Below, piece by piece: positions 10,247-19,250 of a DNA stretch of 33,280 bases. The stretch spans positions 1 through 33,280 of the forward strand of contig JAFGIB010000319.1 of assembly GCA_016929805.1 (NCBI GenBank), read 5' to 3'. Source of the stretch: Deltaproteobacteria bacterium. Lineage in GTDB: Bacteria > Myxococcota_A > Polyangia > Polyangiales > JAFGIB01. Positions within the stretch are counted from its first letter, which is position 1; every line of letters starts with the position of its first letter. The notes beneath the pieces were generated by a model that worked only from the letters and a program-made list of their open reading frames with translations, ran no database searches and was not told where the DNA came from. The position numbers were made by a program, and so were the translations under genes.

Positions 10247-11671
10247 CTAAATCGTCGCCGCTTCTCCTCCGGGCGAAGATAAAAGTTCGCTCCACTGCTT
10301 CCAGACGCGGAGTACCTCTTGATGGTGTCGCTTCGGTAGCTGTCTTACGATTAGTACATTTCTATTGTCGCGCGCAACTGTAAAAAGCTCCCGTTGGTTT
10401 TCAAGAACACGGTCCAACACGCCGAAAGCGGCTTTCTCAGCTTGCCTCGCTTCGTCCTCGTCGTCCCAAGTCGTAAACCAAATAACCGCCGTCTCCCCGT
10501 TGTCATTCCGGTACAATCTGAGTCTATCCCAGCCCCAGCCTTCGGCAGCGCTTCGCGCAGCATTCTCGTCCGCTCCTTGAGCGAAATAGACGCGAATTTC
10601 CAGCTCGCCCAGCGTGTCATCCTCCACAAGCCGATAACCGGCTTTCTCAAGCGCTCGTAACTGCGGAATATCGACGACTTGCGGGAGATCTCCGCGTAAA
10701 AAGCGTTCTGGATGGAGCACCTGTTCCGTCGACGTCGGCGGGCTTTTATGCGCGATATCAATTGCTTTCCAACCTCCTCGACCGTGCAGATTCGCTACAA
10801 ACGCGAGACCGTCCACATAGGCCGACAGTAGCGGTACGCGAACGATTGGAGGCGCGTTTACCAACTCGGGTCCGGCCATCGGCATTTGGTTGACCATCTC
10901 GGCAAATGAGCGAATCCATGCGGGATTTCCGGTGAGTTGGCTTAATTTGGCGTTTGGTTGTTGATTTCTGAGCATGTACCCGATCATGGCCAGCGTTGCG
11001 TCGCCTTCTATAAGCGACCTGAAGGCATTCTCGGCGTCATTGTCGCGTTTACGCTCCATATTTTCGAACAGAGCGAGGTGTTGACTTTGCAACGCGTGTA
11101 CCAATTCATGCACCAGTCCGACGCGCGCTTCGTCAACCGCGGGGTACGCCGAGTCTTCCGGTTCTTTTTCAATAGTGCGAAATACGTCATCGCGCACCAC
11201 GAGCTTGTCTTTCTCCGGATCGTAGTATCCGAGTATTTGCTCTCCTAAAACGCGCAGTAGAAGTGTTCGTATATCGAGTTCGGGGCTTAGCAATCCAAGA
11301 GCCGTGTAAACTGCTTTCGCTCTTTCTAGCTCGGTATCTTCTATTTGGGATTCGATGTGAGCCACGATGGCGGTACGGTCTTGGATGATCACCGGAACCG
11401 GACGAATAAAACTTAGACCGCGTACTTCCTCGGTTTCCGCCATCAACTCTTGAATTACCTCGAATTCGCGCGCGGTCGGTCTCCTATTGAAACCTCCTTT
11501 TTTTCTTTCTACGCGTTGAGAAGCCTGCGTTCGGGAGGTCTCTTTCCCGACTGTCTCAGCGCTCGGCTCGTTTACCGATATACAGGCGCTGAATAGGAAA
11601 ATCGTTATACAGGTTGCAAGCCGTCTCGTTTCTTTTAACACCGGTCTGAAATGCCATGACTCTTTTCGCAT
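10247..11671 (-). CDS. Putative lipoprotein zinc metallopeptidase (HExxH)
   Basis: About 474 residues. From the ATG at 11671 the N-terminus is a lipoprotein-type signal: basic residues, a hydrophobic run and FSAC with Cys30 as the likely lipidated residue. The -3 position is Phe, not the usual Leu, so lipidation is probable but not certain. HELVHALQ at 188-195 is an HExxH zinc site, and EGDA with Glu222 about 30 residues later is a plausible third ligand, as in gluzincins. The rest is not assignable to a named family. The frame stays open to 11806, where an ATG would overlap the rnj stop by four bases, but that start would put 45 extra residues before the signal. It lies between RNase J and trigger factor, suggesting a role in envelope protein turnover; that is inference. 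Confidence 0.75.
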   Translation of the reverse strand: MRKESWHFRPVLKETRRLATCITIFLFSACISVNEPSAETVGKETSRTQASQRVERKKGGFNRRPTAREFEVIQELMAETEEVRGLSFIRPVPVIIQDRTAIVAHIESQIEDTELERAKAVYTALGLLSPELDIRTLLLRVLGEQILGYYDPEKDKLVVRDDVFRTIEKEPEDSAYPAVDEARVGLVHELVHALQSQHLALFENMERKRDNDAENAFRSLIEGDATLAMIGYMLRNQQPNAKLSQLTGNPAWIRSFAEMVNQMPMAGPELVNAPPIVRVPLLSAYVDGLAFVANLHGRGGWKAIDIAHKSPPTSTEQVLHPERFLRGDLPQVVDIPQLRALEKAGYRLVEDDTLGELEIRVYFAQGADENAARSAAEGWGWDRLRLYRNDNGETAVIWFTTWDDEDEARQAEKAAFGVLDRVLENQRELFTVARDNRNVLIVRQLPKRHHQEVLRVWKQWSELLSSPGGEAATI

Positions 11672-11802
11672 TGTAGCTTTTGTCTCTTTTTTCGATTCTA
11701 TCTCGCGAAATCCCGGAAAAGCTGTGCAGCCCGCTTTTCGGGCTTTGTCCAACAGCGCCGGTTCGGACGCAAATCCACGAAATGAGAGTTCCTCTCGTGC
11801 CT

Positions 11803-13479
11803 TCATATAAGTGTAGGTTTTGTTACCACACAGTAGACCAAAGGTTTCCAGCCGAGTTCGCGTTTTAGAACGAGCCGCGCGGTACGGCAGGCGACATCTC
11901 GCAGCCTATCATTGTCGATAGGAGGCTCCAGACCTAAAAGGGACTGGTCCACCTTGATGCTGATCGCTTTTAAAAGTTCTTGGCTTTGCTCCTCGTGCAC
12001 GACGCCTCTGGTTAAGACCGCCGGGTCCGCGATAACGCTTCCGCTCGAATCGACGACAAGTACGATTATGACGATGCCTACTTGTGCCAACAGCTTTCGA
12101 TCTTGAAGGACTATTTTTGATATCTCGTGTTCTGATTGGAGGAAGACTTGGTCGGTGTGCACGGTTTCTACGATTCGACTCCCCCTGTCGTCGAACTCGA
12201 TGACCGTACCGTTGCCTACTACTATCGTTTCATTGATTCCCATTTCTTGGGCCAATCGCGCGTGGTGGTTTCGATGATAGAACGTGCCGTGGATTGGGAC
12301 AAACGCCTTCGGTCTCGTTAGCTCTAGCATTTTACGTTGTTCTTCCCGGCACGCGTGTCCACTCGCGTGCAAGTCCCGATCAAGGCTTTGATGCCACACG
12401 CTAATTCCGTCGCGTTCGAGCTTGTTTATTAGTTCGAAGACTGCGTATTCATTTCCAGGGATGACGCGGGACGATAGGATGACCTCGTCGCCTTTTTCAA
12501 GCCGCAGTCGTTCGTGGGTCTTATTTACCAAGCGATAAAGGACCGCGCGCGGTTCGCCTTGCGTACCGGTTGCCGCGACCAATAACCGCTGACGGGGGAT
12601 CGACATTGCTTTTTCGACCGAGACAAACAAAGGCTTGTCGTCGGCCAACAGACCCAGCGATTCAGCTAGACGGTGGTGGGTTCGTAACGAACGGCCCAAT
12701 AGTAAAACCAGGCGTTCGTGTTTTTTCGCCGCAGTGAGCACTGCCCGCAATCGATGGATGTTAGAGCCGAACAGACAAACGACCACCCTGCCTTTTGCGT
12801 TAGCGATCCGTGCGTCCAAAGCAGACGCGACGTCGATCTCACCGCTAGAAATACCTTCAACATCGATATTGGTAGAGTCGCTTAGAAGAAGTCGCACCCC
12901 TTCATCGCCGATCTCTGCAAGACGCTTAGTATCCAAAATTTTACCGTCAGGCGGATTCGGATCGATCTTAAAATCTCCTGAGTGAACGATTGTTCCGGCT
13001 GCCGTCCTAAAGACCAGGCAAACGGTGTTCGGTATGGAGTGGGTGGCTTGAACCGGCTCGATATCAAACGGCCCTATTTGCAGACGTTCGGCCGGCATCA
13101 GTTGGAACAAACGGGGTTCGTTCGGGGGGGCTACCTCGTTCAGTCGTTCTCTAATCAGAGCGATAGCGTAGGCCGGGCCGTATATCGGTAGATCAATATA
13201 TCTCAAAAGGTAAGGGATCGCTCCGATATGGTCCTCGTGACCGTGCGTTACTAGAAGCGCCTTGATTTTGTCCGCTCGGCTAAGAAGGTAACCGAAATCG
13301 GGATAAACCAGGTCTATTCCGAGCTCCCGATAGGAAAAAGTTACGCCGCAATCGACCAAAACGATCGCGCCCCGGTGCTCGATGACCATACAGTTCATGC
13401 CGACTTCGCCTAGACCGCCAAGGGCGACGAGTCTGATTGAGGAGTCATCGGAGAGTGATTCAGTGTGGTCCAAGATCAA
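11803..13479 (-). CDS. rnj: Ribonuclease J
   Basis: A 558-residue metallo-beta-lactamase-fold RNase with beta-CASP domain, acting as 5'-3' exonuclease and endonuclease in mRNA decay and rRNA maturation. The metal site HGHEDH is at 79-84, with DCGVTF shortly before it and IHSGDFK later. The HGT and HRNHHA segments near residue 398 belong to the beta-CASP and second metal motifs. Length matches the family (about 555). The start is TTG at 13479; an in-frame stop lies 21 bases upstream and no ATG or GTG is available, so TTG is forced. First gene of the minus-strand proteostasis block. Confidence 0.95.
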   Translation of the reverse strand: MILDHTESLSDDSSIRLVALGGLGEVGMNCMVIEHRGAIVLVDCGVTFSYRELGIDLVYPDFGYLLSRADKIKALLVTHGHEDHIGAIPYLLRYIDLPIYGPAYAIALIRERLNEVAPPNEPRLFQLMPAERLQIGPFDIEPVQATHSIPNTVCLVFRTAAGTIVHSGDFKIDPNPPDGKILDTKRLAEIGDEGVRLLLSDSTNIDVEGISSGEIDVASALDARIANAKGRVVVCLFGSNIHRLRAVLTAAKKHERLVLLLGRSLRTHHRLAESLGLLADDKPLFVSVEKAMSIPRQRLLVAATGTQGEPRAVLYRLVNKTHERLRLEKGDEVILSSRVIPGNEYAVFELINKLERDGISVWHQSLDRDLHASGHACREEQRKMLELTRPKAFVPIHGTFYHRNHHARLAQEMGINETIVVGNGTVIEFDDRGSRIVETVHTDQVFLQSEHEISKIVLQDRKLLAQVGIVIIVLVVDSSGSVIADPAVLTRGVVHEEQSQELLKAISIKVDQSLLGLEPPIDNDRLRDVACRTARLVLKRELGWKPLVYCVVTKPTLI

Positions 13480-13966
13480 GTATTTCGTTGATGAGGGCTA
13501 AAGTAACCGTAGTTTTCGCGTCTCCGATTTAGCGACATCTTCGCTTTGATGCTAACTTGAAAACCACTCGAAATATCGTCGCTATTGCTCTGAGCTCGCG
13601 AAACCGGTTCAAGCTTGCCCGAGGCAGTCCGAGCGCGAGTTCGCTTCACATATTTGCTCGCGTGCCCTAAGAGTCAAGGAGGCGCTTCAACGAACGATTC
13701 GACGTTACGAAACCCTTTATACCTAGCGGGTTCGCGCACCATTCTTCCGCATCTATAAATCTCAAACGATGTGACCGCGTTAAGTGTAACCAGTTGTAAA
13801 TCAAGGCGGAAAGGCTGTTTTTTCAGCGCAATTAGAGCGTCTTTCGTGTAGTTTGCTTACGTCGGGATAGGCAGAACGTACATTGTGCTCTTGACCTATT
13901 TGACCATTGGATTAAGGCCATGCTACCCAGCGCTACATCGCTGCTCGGTTTTATTGGAGACAATCT
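13480..13966. other. Divergent intergenic region between rnj and outer-membrane protein gene
   Basis: 487 bp with no convincing gene on either strand and no tRNA or other RNA I can recognise. It should carry promoters in both directions. Towards the plus-strand gene there is a tandem TTGACC at 13891-13896 and 13900-13905 and a GGAG ribosome site seven bases before the ATG. A short GCTG/CAGC hairpin around a T-run sits near 13814-13827. Confidence 0.5.
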
Positions 13967-15958
13967 ATGCGACTAACAGTTCTTCTTTCGTGTTTTCTCG
14001 TCGTGTCGTGGGGTGCATTTGCTAAGGCCCAGGATACTCGATCCACGTCAACCGATACGTCTGCGTCGGACGCGTCCGTGCCGGACGGTTCAAGCGATAG
14101 CTCCGTCGCGGAGCCTCAAGAGAGTTCGGCAAAAAGCCCGCCGCAAACGGAAAAACCTTCTGATTTTTCAGAAGAGTCTCAAGATATTCCACAAACAGAT
14201 GGCTCACCTGAAGCGGGTGAGGGGAAAAGCGAGAGCGTTGAAAAAGAGCAACCCTCTGTGCCGCCGCCGAGCCTAACTCCGCAGGTTGTCGCTCCCGCGC
14301 CGAGCGCGGCGCTCAATGTCCCGAGTCCTGACGATGCGCAAGGTAGGCTGGAAGCCGATCTCCCAGAGGCCCTTAAGACCGAGGAACCGCAATCGACCGC
14401 GTCTCAGCCGGTTCTTACGCTTCACGGTTATATGCGTATGCGAGGAGAGCTTCAGGATACGTTTTGGTTGGGACGTGCATTTCCGGACGAAGAAGACGAG
14501 TACACGCCGGAGCCTTTCCTTCGCTTTCTACCGCTAGAGAACCGGATTCAGAACCGGCCAGCCGACTGCGGGGACGATTGCGACGTGGACAGCCTGCAGT
14601 TCGCGAACTTGCGGTTAAGGCTCGCGCCACAGCTCAATATCAGCGACGACGTGCGCGTAAAAATGATGTTCGACCTGTTTGACAATATGGTTGCCGGTTC
14701 GACTCCGGCGTCCTTCTACGGCGCACCTCCCGCGGGTACAACCGATGCTTTTTCCTCGACCGACATACCACCGGAACAGAGCAATTTGCGAGATAAGATT
14801 GGAGACAGCATCGTGGTGCGGCGCGCGTGGGGAGAGGTTCGAAACCGTTCGCTCGGGGAGCTGCGTTTCGGGCGGATGCGAAACCATTGGGGTTTGGGCA
14901 TCATGAACAACTCGGGCGACGAACTGGACGACGATTTTTCTTCGGAAATCGATAAACTGATGTTGATTACCAAGCTTGTGGGTATCTATTTTTCGGCCTC
15001 TTATGATTTTATTTTCGAAGGCTTCCTGAAGCCGAATGATTCGACAGGGCTGGTATCCGAGGTCAACCAGCTCGATGATGTCGACCAATTTTCCTTTACC
15101 GTTTCGCGTAGATTAGATCCGGAAGAGCAGACGTTATTGCTGGAACGTGGGGGGGTTGCGCTTAACGGCGGCATCTATTTTTCTTACCGTGAGCAGGACT
15201 ATTATACTTACGACCCGGAAGGTAGCGAAACCGAGGCGCTGGCCAAGCTCGGTGCCGAAACCTTTACCTTCGACGGGTTCGGAGAGCTGCGTTGGGAAGG
15301 GTTGCGGTTGGGCTATGAGGGTTCTTTTACTTTTGGTTCGATCAACGACCTTTCAACCGCGGATGAGTCCGACGACAAGCTGGATATTCTTCAGTTCGGA
15401 ACCGCGTTTGAATTTGAACTCAGGTTATTGGATGAGAAGCTGGGAATATATTTCGATTCTGGATTCGCCTCGGGAGACGGATCGGTGGAGGGCCTGTCCT
15501 CTTACGATAACTTCATAGACCAGCGGGACAGCAACCGTACGGTCTCTACCTTTCGATTTCATCCGGCTTATCGCATCGATTTGATCTTGTGGCGCAGCAT
15601 CATGCGTCAAATTACCGGAGCTTATTACTTTCGTCCGGGTATTAACTACGATTTTATCAGAAACCAGTTCGGGCAGCTCTTCGGCGCCCGCCTGAACGTT
15701 CTGTGGAGTCGAGCGGCTGTTCCCAAACAAACCTGGGGCGACGACCCGGACCTCGGCGTCGAACTCGATCTCTCTTTGTACTGGCGCAGCGAAGACGGCC
15801 CGGAGTTATTCGACGGTTTTCACGCGATGGTTCAATGGGGAATTCTCTTTCCCCTGCAAGGTCTCGGATACACCAGTGAAGACCTCGAGAACTACCCTAA
15901 TTTCGACGAGTTGGAAATCCCCAATGCCTTGCGAGTGGTCTTGGGTATCGTGTTCTAA
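13967..15958 (+). CDS. Putative outer-membrane beta-barrel protein (TIGR04551-like)
   Basis: A 663-residue exported protein. A cleavable signal peptide (to about residue 21, AKA|QD) is followed by about 120 residues of Ser/Pro/Glu-rich low-complexity sequence. From LTLHGYMRMRGEL (about 149) onwards there are alternating amphipathic strands rich in aromatic residues, and the protein ends in VLGIVF with a terminal Phe. Both are typical of beta-barrel outer-membrane proteins. It resembles, from memory, the myxobacterial TIGR04551 proteins, whose function is unknown. A porin-like role is inference. GGAG lies seven bases before the ATG. The stop overlaps the convergent gmk stop by four bases. Confidence 0.75.
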   Translation: MRLTVLLSCFLVVSWGAFAKAQDTRSTSTDTSASDASVPDGSSDSSVAEPQESSAKSPPQTEKPSDFSEESQDIPQTDGSPEAGEGKSESVEKEQPSVPPPSLTPQVVAPAPSAALNVPSPDDAQGRLEADLPEALKTEEPQSTASQPVLTLHGYMRMRGELQDTFWLGRAFPDEEDEYTPEPFLRFLPLENRIQNRPADCGDDCDVDSLQFANLRLRLAPQLNISDDVRVKMMFDLFDNMVAGSTPASFYGAPPAGTTDAFSSTDIPPEQSNLRDKIGDSIVVRRAWGEVRNRSLGELRFGRMRNHWGLGIMNNSGDELDDDFSSEIDKLMLITKLVGIYFSASYDFIFEGFLKPNDSTGLVSEVNQLDDVDQFSFTVSRRLDPEEQTLLLERGGVALNGGIYFSYREQDYYTYDPEGSETEALAKLGAETFTFDGFGELRWEGLRLGYEGSFTFGSINDLSTADESDDKLDILQFGTAFEFELRLLDEKLGIYFDSGFASGDGSVEGLSSYDNFIDQRDSNRTVSTFRFHPAYRIDLILWRSIMRQITGAYYFRPGINYDFIRNQFGQLFGARLNVLWSRAAVPKQTWGDDPDLGVELDLSLYWRSEDGPELFDGFHAMVQWGILFPLQGLGYTSEDLENYPNFDELEIPNALRVVLGIVF

Positions 15959-16578
15959 ACTATCTTTATCTGCCGTAAAAGCGTCTCGGCTGAGCTCGCG
16001 ACGCGACTGCGTCGCGAAAGTTCAGCGGTTACAATACTGCGAAGGCGCGCGCAAGCCTCTTCAAGCCCATCGTTGATGATGAGGTAATCGAAAAAGCCGT
16101 AGTGCTCGATTTCGCGCTTGGCGTTATTGAATCGAATTTCTATGGTTTTCTCATCTTCAGCGCCGCGCGCGTAGAGGCGTCGCTTGAGCTCATCGATCGA
16201 CGGCGGCAATACAAAGACGCTGACCGCGTCCGCTCGCACCGCTTTGATCTGCCTCGCGCCTTGATAGTCGATATCGAAAAGAATTCCTCTTTGATTATTC
16301 CTTTTACAACGTTCGATTTCACTCAGGCTGGTTCCATATAAATTGCCGTGCACTTCCGCCCATTCCGCGAAACGACCCTGTGAGATCATACGCGAGAAAC
16401 GCGCGCGGTCGATAAAATGGTAATCCTTTCCGTCCATTTCAGACGCGCGCGGTTTTCGGGTGGTATGTGAGACGGAGAACATCATTTCCGGAAAATGACG
16501 CAATAAGTCGCGAGCTAAAGTCGTTTTTCCCGCGCCCGACGGCGAGGAGATGATTAACAGCAAAAGATCGTCGTTCAT
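15955..16578 (-). CDS. gmk: Guanylate kinase
   Basis: A 207-residue cytoplasmic enzyme phosphorylating GMP to GDP with ATP. The P-loop SPSGAGKT is at 12-19. HTTRKPR (GMP binding) and the GKDYHFI segment follow, and ILFDIDYQGARQ matches the LDIDxQGA signature. Length is standard. The ATG at 16578 has no clear ribosome site. It follows yicC by 22 bp, a common pairing in proteobacteria. Confidence 0.97.
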   Translation of the reverse strand: MNDDLLLLIISSPSGAGKTTLARDLLRHFPEMMFSVSHTTRKPRASEMDGKDYHFIDRARFSRMISQGRFAEWAEVHGNLYGTSLSEIERCKRNNQRGILFDIDYQGARQIKAVRADAVSVFVLPPSIDELKRRLYARGAEDEKTIEIRFNNAKREIEHYGFFDYLIINDGLEEACARLRSIVTAELSRRSRVASSAETLLRQIKIV

Positions 16579-16600
16579 ATCGAATAGCTATTGTAAAGAG

Positions 16601-17479
16601 TTATAGGACGTTCTGGACCTGTTCGCGCATTCGTTCGAGCTCGGCCTTTAACTCGACGGTCAGGTGCGTAACAGCCACATCGGAGATCTTCGAACCGAGC
16701 GTATTCGCTTCGCGAATCATTTCCTGTAAAAGAAAATCCATTCTCCGTCCGATCGGGCCGTTCGACGCGGATTCGACCATCGACGCGAATTGGTCGCAGT
16801 GGCTTTGAATGCGTACGAGCTCCTCGGAGACGTCCGAACGGTCGGCGAAGAGCGCGACCTCGTGTTCGAGGCGGCCGGGGTCAAGCGTACACGCGCAATC
16901 GGTCAGCAGCTTTTCCACCCTAGCGCGCAGCCTTTCCCGGTAGGTTAAAACCAGATCGGGGAAGTGAACGCGAACCTTCTCTACTTGGCCGCGTATGAAC
17001 TCGAGCCGTCTTACGAGATCGGACGCCAGCGAAGCCCCTTCGGACGCGCGCATCTTACTCAGCTCTAGACAGGCCTGCTCCGTAGCCGAGGCTACTGCTT
17101 GACTGATGTCTTCTACGTTCGGAGTGTTTCTAAGCGCAAATAGCTCCGGAACGGAGGAGAGCACCGATAACGGAATCGGCTCGTTCGGACACAACTCATC
17201 TCGTAAATCGGATAGAGCTCGAAACGCTTGTTTCGCTCTTTGTCTATTGATTTCAAGCTCGCCGCCTATTTGGCCTTCTATTCGGCCGTTAATTTCAATT
17301 TTTCCTCTGTCCGCGAGCTTTCGAACAATCGCATCGCAATAACGGGCGTATTCGGCGATTTCAGCAGGCATTCGAACCCGAACGTCGAGATACCTGTGGT
17401 TCACGCTACGCGCTTCCACGATCAACCTTCCCCGACCCAATGGAGCAGTGCCGATTCCATATCCCGTCATGCTAAGCAC
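16601..17479 (-). CDS. yicC: YicC-family endoribonuclease
   Basis: A 292-residue protein of the YicC/YloC family, recently recognised as RNases affecting sRNA and mRNA stability. It opens with LSMTGYG, the family hallmark, and has NHRYLDVRVRMP in the N-domain. The C-terminal DUF1732 region includes GRRMDFLLQEMIREANT and LTVELKAELERMREQVQNV. The GTG start at 17479 is supported by AAGGA eight bases upstream. It lies between a DUF507 gene (14-bp gap) and gmk. Confidence 0.94.
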   Translation of the reverse strand: MLSMTGYGIGTAPLGRGRLIVEARSVNHRYLDVRVRMPAEIAEYARYCDAIVRKLADRGKIEINGRIEGQIGGELEINRQRAKQAFRALSDLRDELCPNEPIPLSVLSSVPELFALRNTPNVEDISQAVASATEQACLELSKMRASEGASLASDLVRRLEFIRGQVEKVRVHFPDLVLTYRERLRARVEKLLTDCACTLDPGRLEHEVALFADRSDVSEELVRIQSHCDQFASMVESASNGPIGRRMDFLLQEMIREANTLGSKISDVAVTHLTVELKAELERMREQVQNVL

Positions 17480-17493
17480 GTGGGTATTCCTTC

Positions 17494-18006
17494 TTATGAC
17501 AGGCGCCGTCTCTCTTTGATTTGCTTCATTACCTTTGCGTATTCGATATCAAAGGTCGTCGTTCCTTCTTGGAGATTTTTGATTTTAGAACGAACCTCCC
17601 GGTCCAATTCGGTATCCATATCCATGTGTTTCCGAAGCACTTGTGTGGTCTTTTTACGCAGCTCGGTATCGGTCGCGAATATCTCCAAGACGTTATTGCT
17701 GTGAAACAGGATATAGAGAATCTGCTCAAGCAGATAAGGCAAAACCTCCTCGCTGGTCGGAAAGCCGCGCTCTTTCGCTATCTGGTTTCTCATCTGACCG
17801 AGATGGCTGTATCCGAGCCCTCGAGACTCCATTCGGTTTTTCGCCTCTTCGATCAGTTCCCGATCAAGACGCAGATACTCTTTCAGCACCGATTCTACAT
17901 CGAGACGCGCCTCTTGCTCGTTTTCAAGCTCAATATCGCCGTTTGTGCTAAGGAGACGAATAAGCTCCTCGGCAATAATTTCAATTTTTCCTTTATATAA
18001 CCGCAT
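17494..18006 (-). CDS. DUF507 family protein
   Basis: A 170-residue soluble, mostly helical and highly charged protein matching the DUF507 pattern in two related halves: MRLYKGKIEIIAEELIRLL and LGYSHLGQMRNQIAKERGFP followed by EVLPYLLEQILYILFHSNNV. The function is unknown. The family occurs in Deltaproteobacteria, Aquificae and relatives. There is no signal peptide or membrane segment. The ATG at 18006 has weak AAGAA upstream. It is first in an apparent operon with yicC and gmk. Confidence 0.85.
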   Translation of the reverse strand: MRLYKGKIEIIAEELIRLLSTNGDIELENEQEARLDVESVLKEYLRLDRELIEEAKNRMESRGLGYSHLGQMRNQIAKERGFPTSEEVLPYLLEQILYILFHSNNVLEIFATDTELRKKTTQVLRKHMDMDTELDREVRSKIKNLQEGTTTFDIEYAKVMKQIKERRRLS

Positions 18007-18153
18007 TTCTTAATATTCGTCTTCGTTTTTATGTTAGGTCAGCTCGATAAATATTAGGCAATTACCGTAGGGCGTAGCACACATCTTTGACAAAAGCTGA
18101 AGATTGTAACGTAGTAGAGAAAAAAGCGCGAAAAATGCCAAAAAAGGCTACTG

Positions 18154-18177
18154 CGAGTTGTACACTACGTCAACTCG
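18154..18177. repeat. Perfect inverted repeat, candidate operator or hairpin
   Basis: CGAGTTG at 18154-18160 and CAACTCG at 18171-18177 are perfect reverse complements around a ten-base spacer. The half-site spacing (17 bp centre to centre) differs from the usual Crp/Fnr site. It sits mid-way between two divergent genes, so it could be a regulator site; a hairpin is equally possible. Confidence 0.45.
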
Positions 18178-18429
18178 TCTTCTATTTATAAAAAAATCTC
18201 TGGTAGATAGAATATCGTACTATTGCTCGACATTTATCGATTTGATATGCTTTTATTCCGGTGTTTTCTTTTCTAGAAATATCTTCAAATAATCTATTTA
18301 TGCGAAAACCGGTTAGACATTAGCCTTTGATAAGACGATGAGATATTATCGGAGTTATTCAGTTTACCTACTAGGTTTTCCTTTTTCTTCGTTTCTTCGT
18401 GGTTATTACCTGTCTTAACCCGAGAGTTC

Positions 18430-18458
18430 TTGCTTCCATTTTTTATTTAAGGTAAAAG
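18430..18458 (+). promoter_or_regulatory. Candidate promoter of the Crp/Fnr-type regulator gene
   Basis: TTGCTT (18430-18435) and TAAAAG (18453-18458) are separated by 17 bp, about 38 bp before the ATG. The -10 is the same hexamer as at the tRNA-Val promoter. Confidence 0.4.
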
Positions 18459-18496
18459 AGGAGCCTGTTTCTTTCGCCCTAGGGGGGAGGTACGGG

Positions 18497-19246
18497 ATGA
18501 ATCACCTTGCCAAGGTGGGACGTAAATCGCGGAAGGATTCCAACGATGAAGAGATGGTGGCTAAGCAGTATCACTCTTTAGCCGCGTTTAAACGCTGTCC
18601 GATTTTTGCCGAATTAAGCTCGAACGTTGTGAATGAGGCGCTTTCCTCTTTTTCTTTCGGCTTTTTTCCCTGGCGAAAGCAGGTCTACACTCAAGGCCAA
18701 AAAGGATCGCATCTGTTTGTTATAAGCGCGGGACGTGTTCGTATCTCTCGAATCGCCGAGGGAGAACGCGCGCAGACCATAGCGTATCGAGGCTGCAACG
18801 AGATAGTCGGCGAAACGGTTCTGCTTAACGGTCAAACCTACCGCGAAACGGCGACCTCGACGGAATATGTGGAAACCGTAGCGATTCCGCTTTCTTTTAT
18901 CAAGAGTACCATAGAGACGGATTCAAAGTTCTCGATGCGTTTTATTCGACTGATGATCGAACGAAGCTTGGAGGCGGAGCGCCGGATCGAAAACTTCTTG
19001 AAAAAGGGGGTTGAAGCGCGCGTCGTCGATTTCATCGTCGGCGCCGCCGCAAGTCACGGAATACCGGAATCTCGAGGTACGCTAATCGGTATGAAGTTTA
19101 CTCATCAAGAGATAGCCGATTACGTCGGCTCTACCAGGGAGACCGTGACGATTATTCTCGGTGAGTTGAGGCGCCGGGGATTAATCCAAGTCGACCATCG
19201 GAGGTTGATCGTGGCCAATGCGGATGCCTTGAGTAAGCTTGTATAG
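18497..19246 (+). CDS. Crp/Fnr-family transcriptional regulator
   Basis: A 249-residue regulator. The N-terminal cyclic-nucleotide-binding-like beta roll (about 30-145) is followed by the long dimer helix and a winged helix-turn-helix with FTHQEIADYVGSTRETVT at 201-218. The phosphate-binding cassette reads GETVLLNGQTYRETAT and lacks the RS of cAMP-binding Crp. There is no N-terminal cysteine cluster like FNR, so the signal is unknown. An extra N-terminal tail of about 25 residues is basic. GGAGG lies six bases before the ATG. It converges on the mlaC-like gene with only four bases between. Confidence 0.9.
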   Translation: MNHLAKVGRKSRKDSNDEEMVAKQYHSLAAFKRCPIFAELSSNVVNEALSSFSFGFFPWRKQVYTQGQKGSHLFVISAGRVRISRIAEGERAQTIAYRGCNEIVGETVLLNGQTYRETATSTEYVETVAIPLSFIKSTIETDSKFSMRFIRLMIERSLEAERRIENFLKKGVEARVVDFIVGAAASHGIPESRGTLIGMKFTHQEIADYVGSTRETVTIILGELRRRGLIQVDHRRLIVANADALSKLV

Positions 19247-19250
19247 ACTC

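Larger units (their letters stand above)
18007..18496. other. AT-rich divergent intergenic region, DUF507 / Crp-type regulator
   Basis: 490 bp without a gene on either strand, visibly more AT-rich than the flanking genes. Besides the promoter and inverted repeat listed separately, it holds A/T tracts (18120-18146, 18183-18197). A TTGACA at 18088-18093 has no well-spaced -10. No RNA family was recognised. Confidence 0.5.

Noticed and set aside
8817..10295. Long reading of tig with 56 extra N-terminal residues
   Set aside because: The extra part has no similarity to trigger factor, and GGAGG stands correctly before the ATG at 10127.
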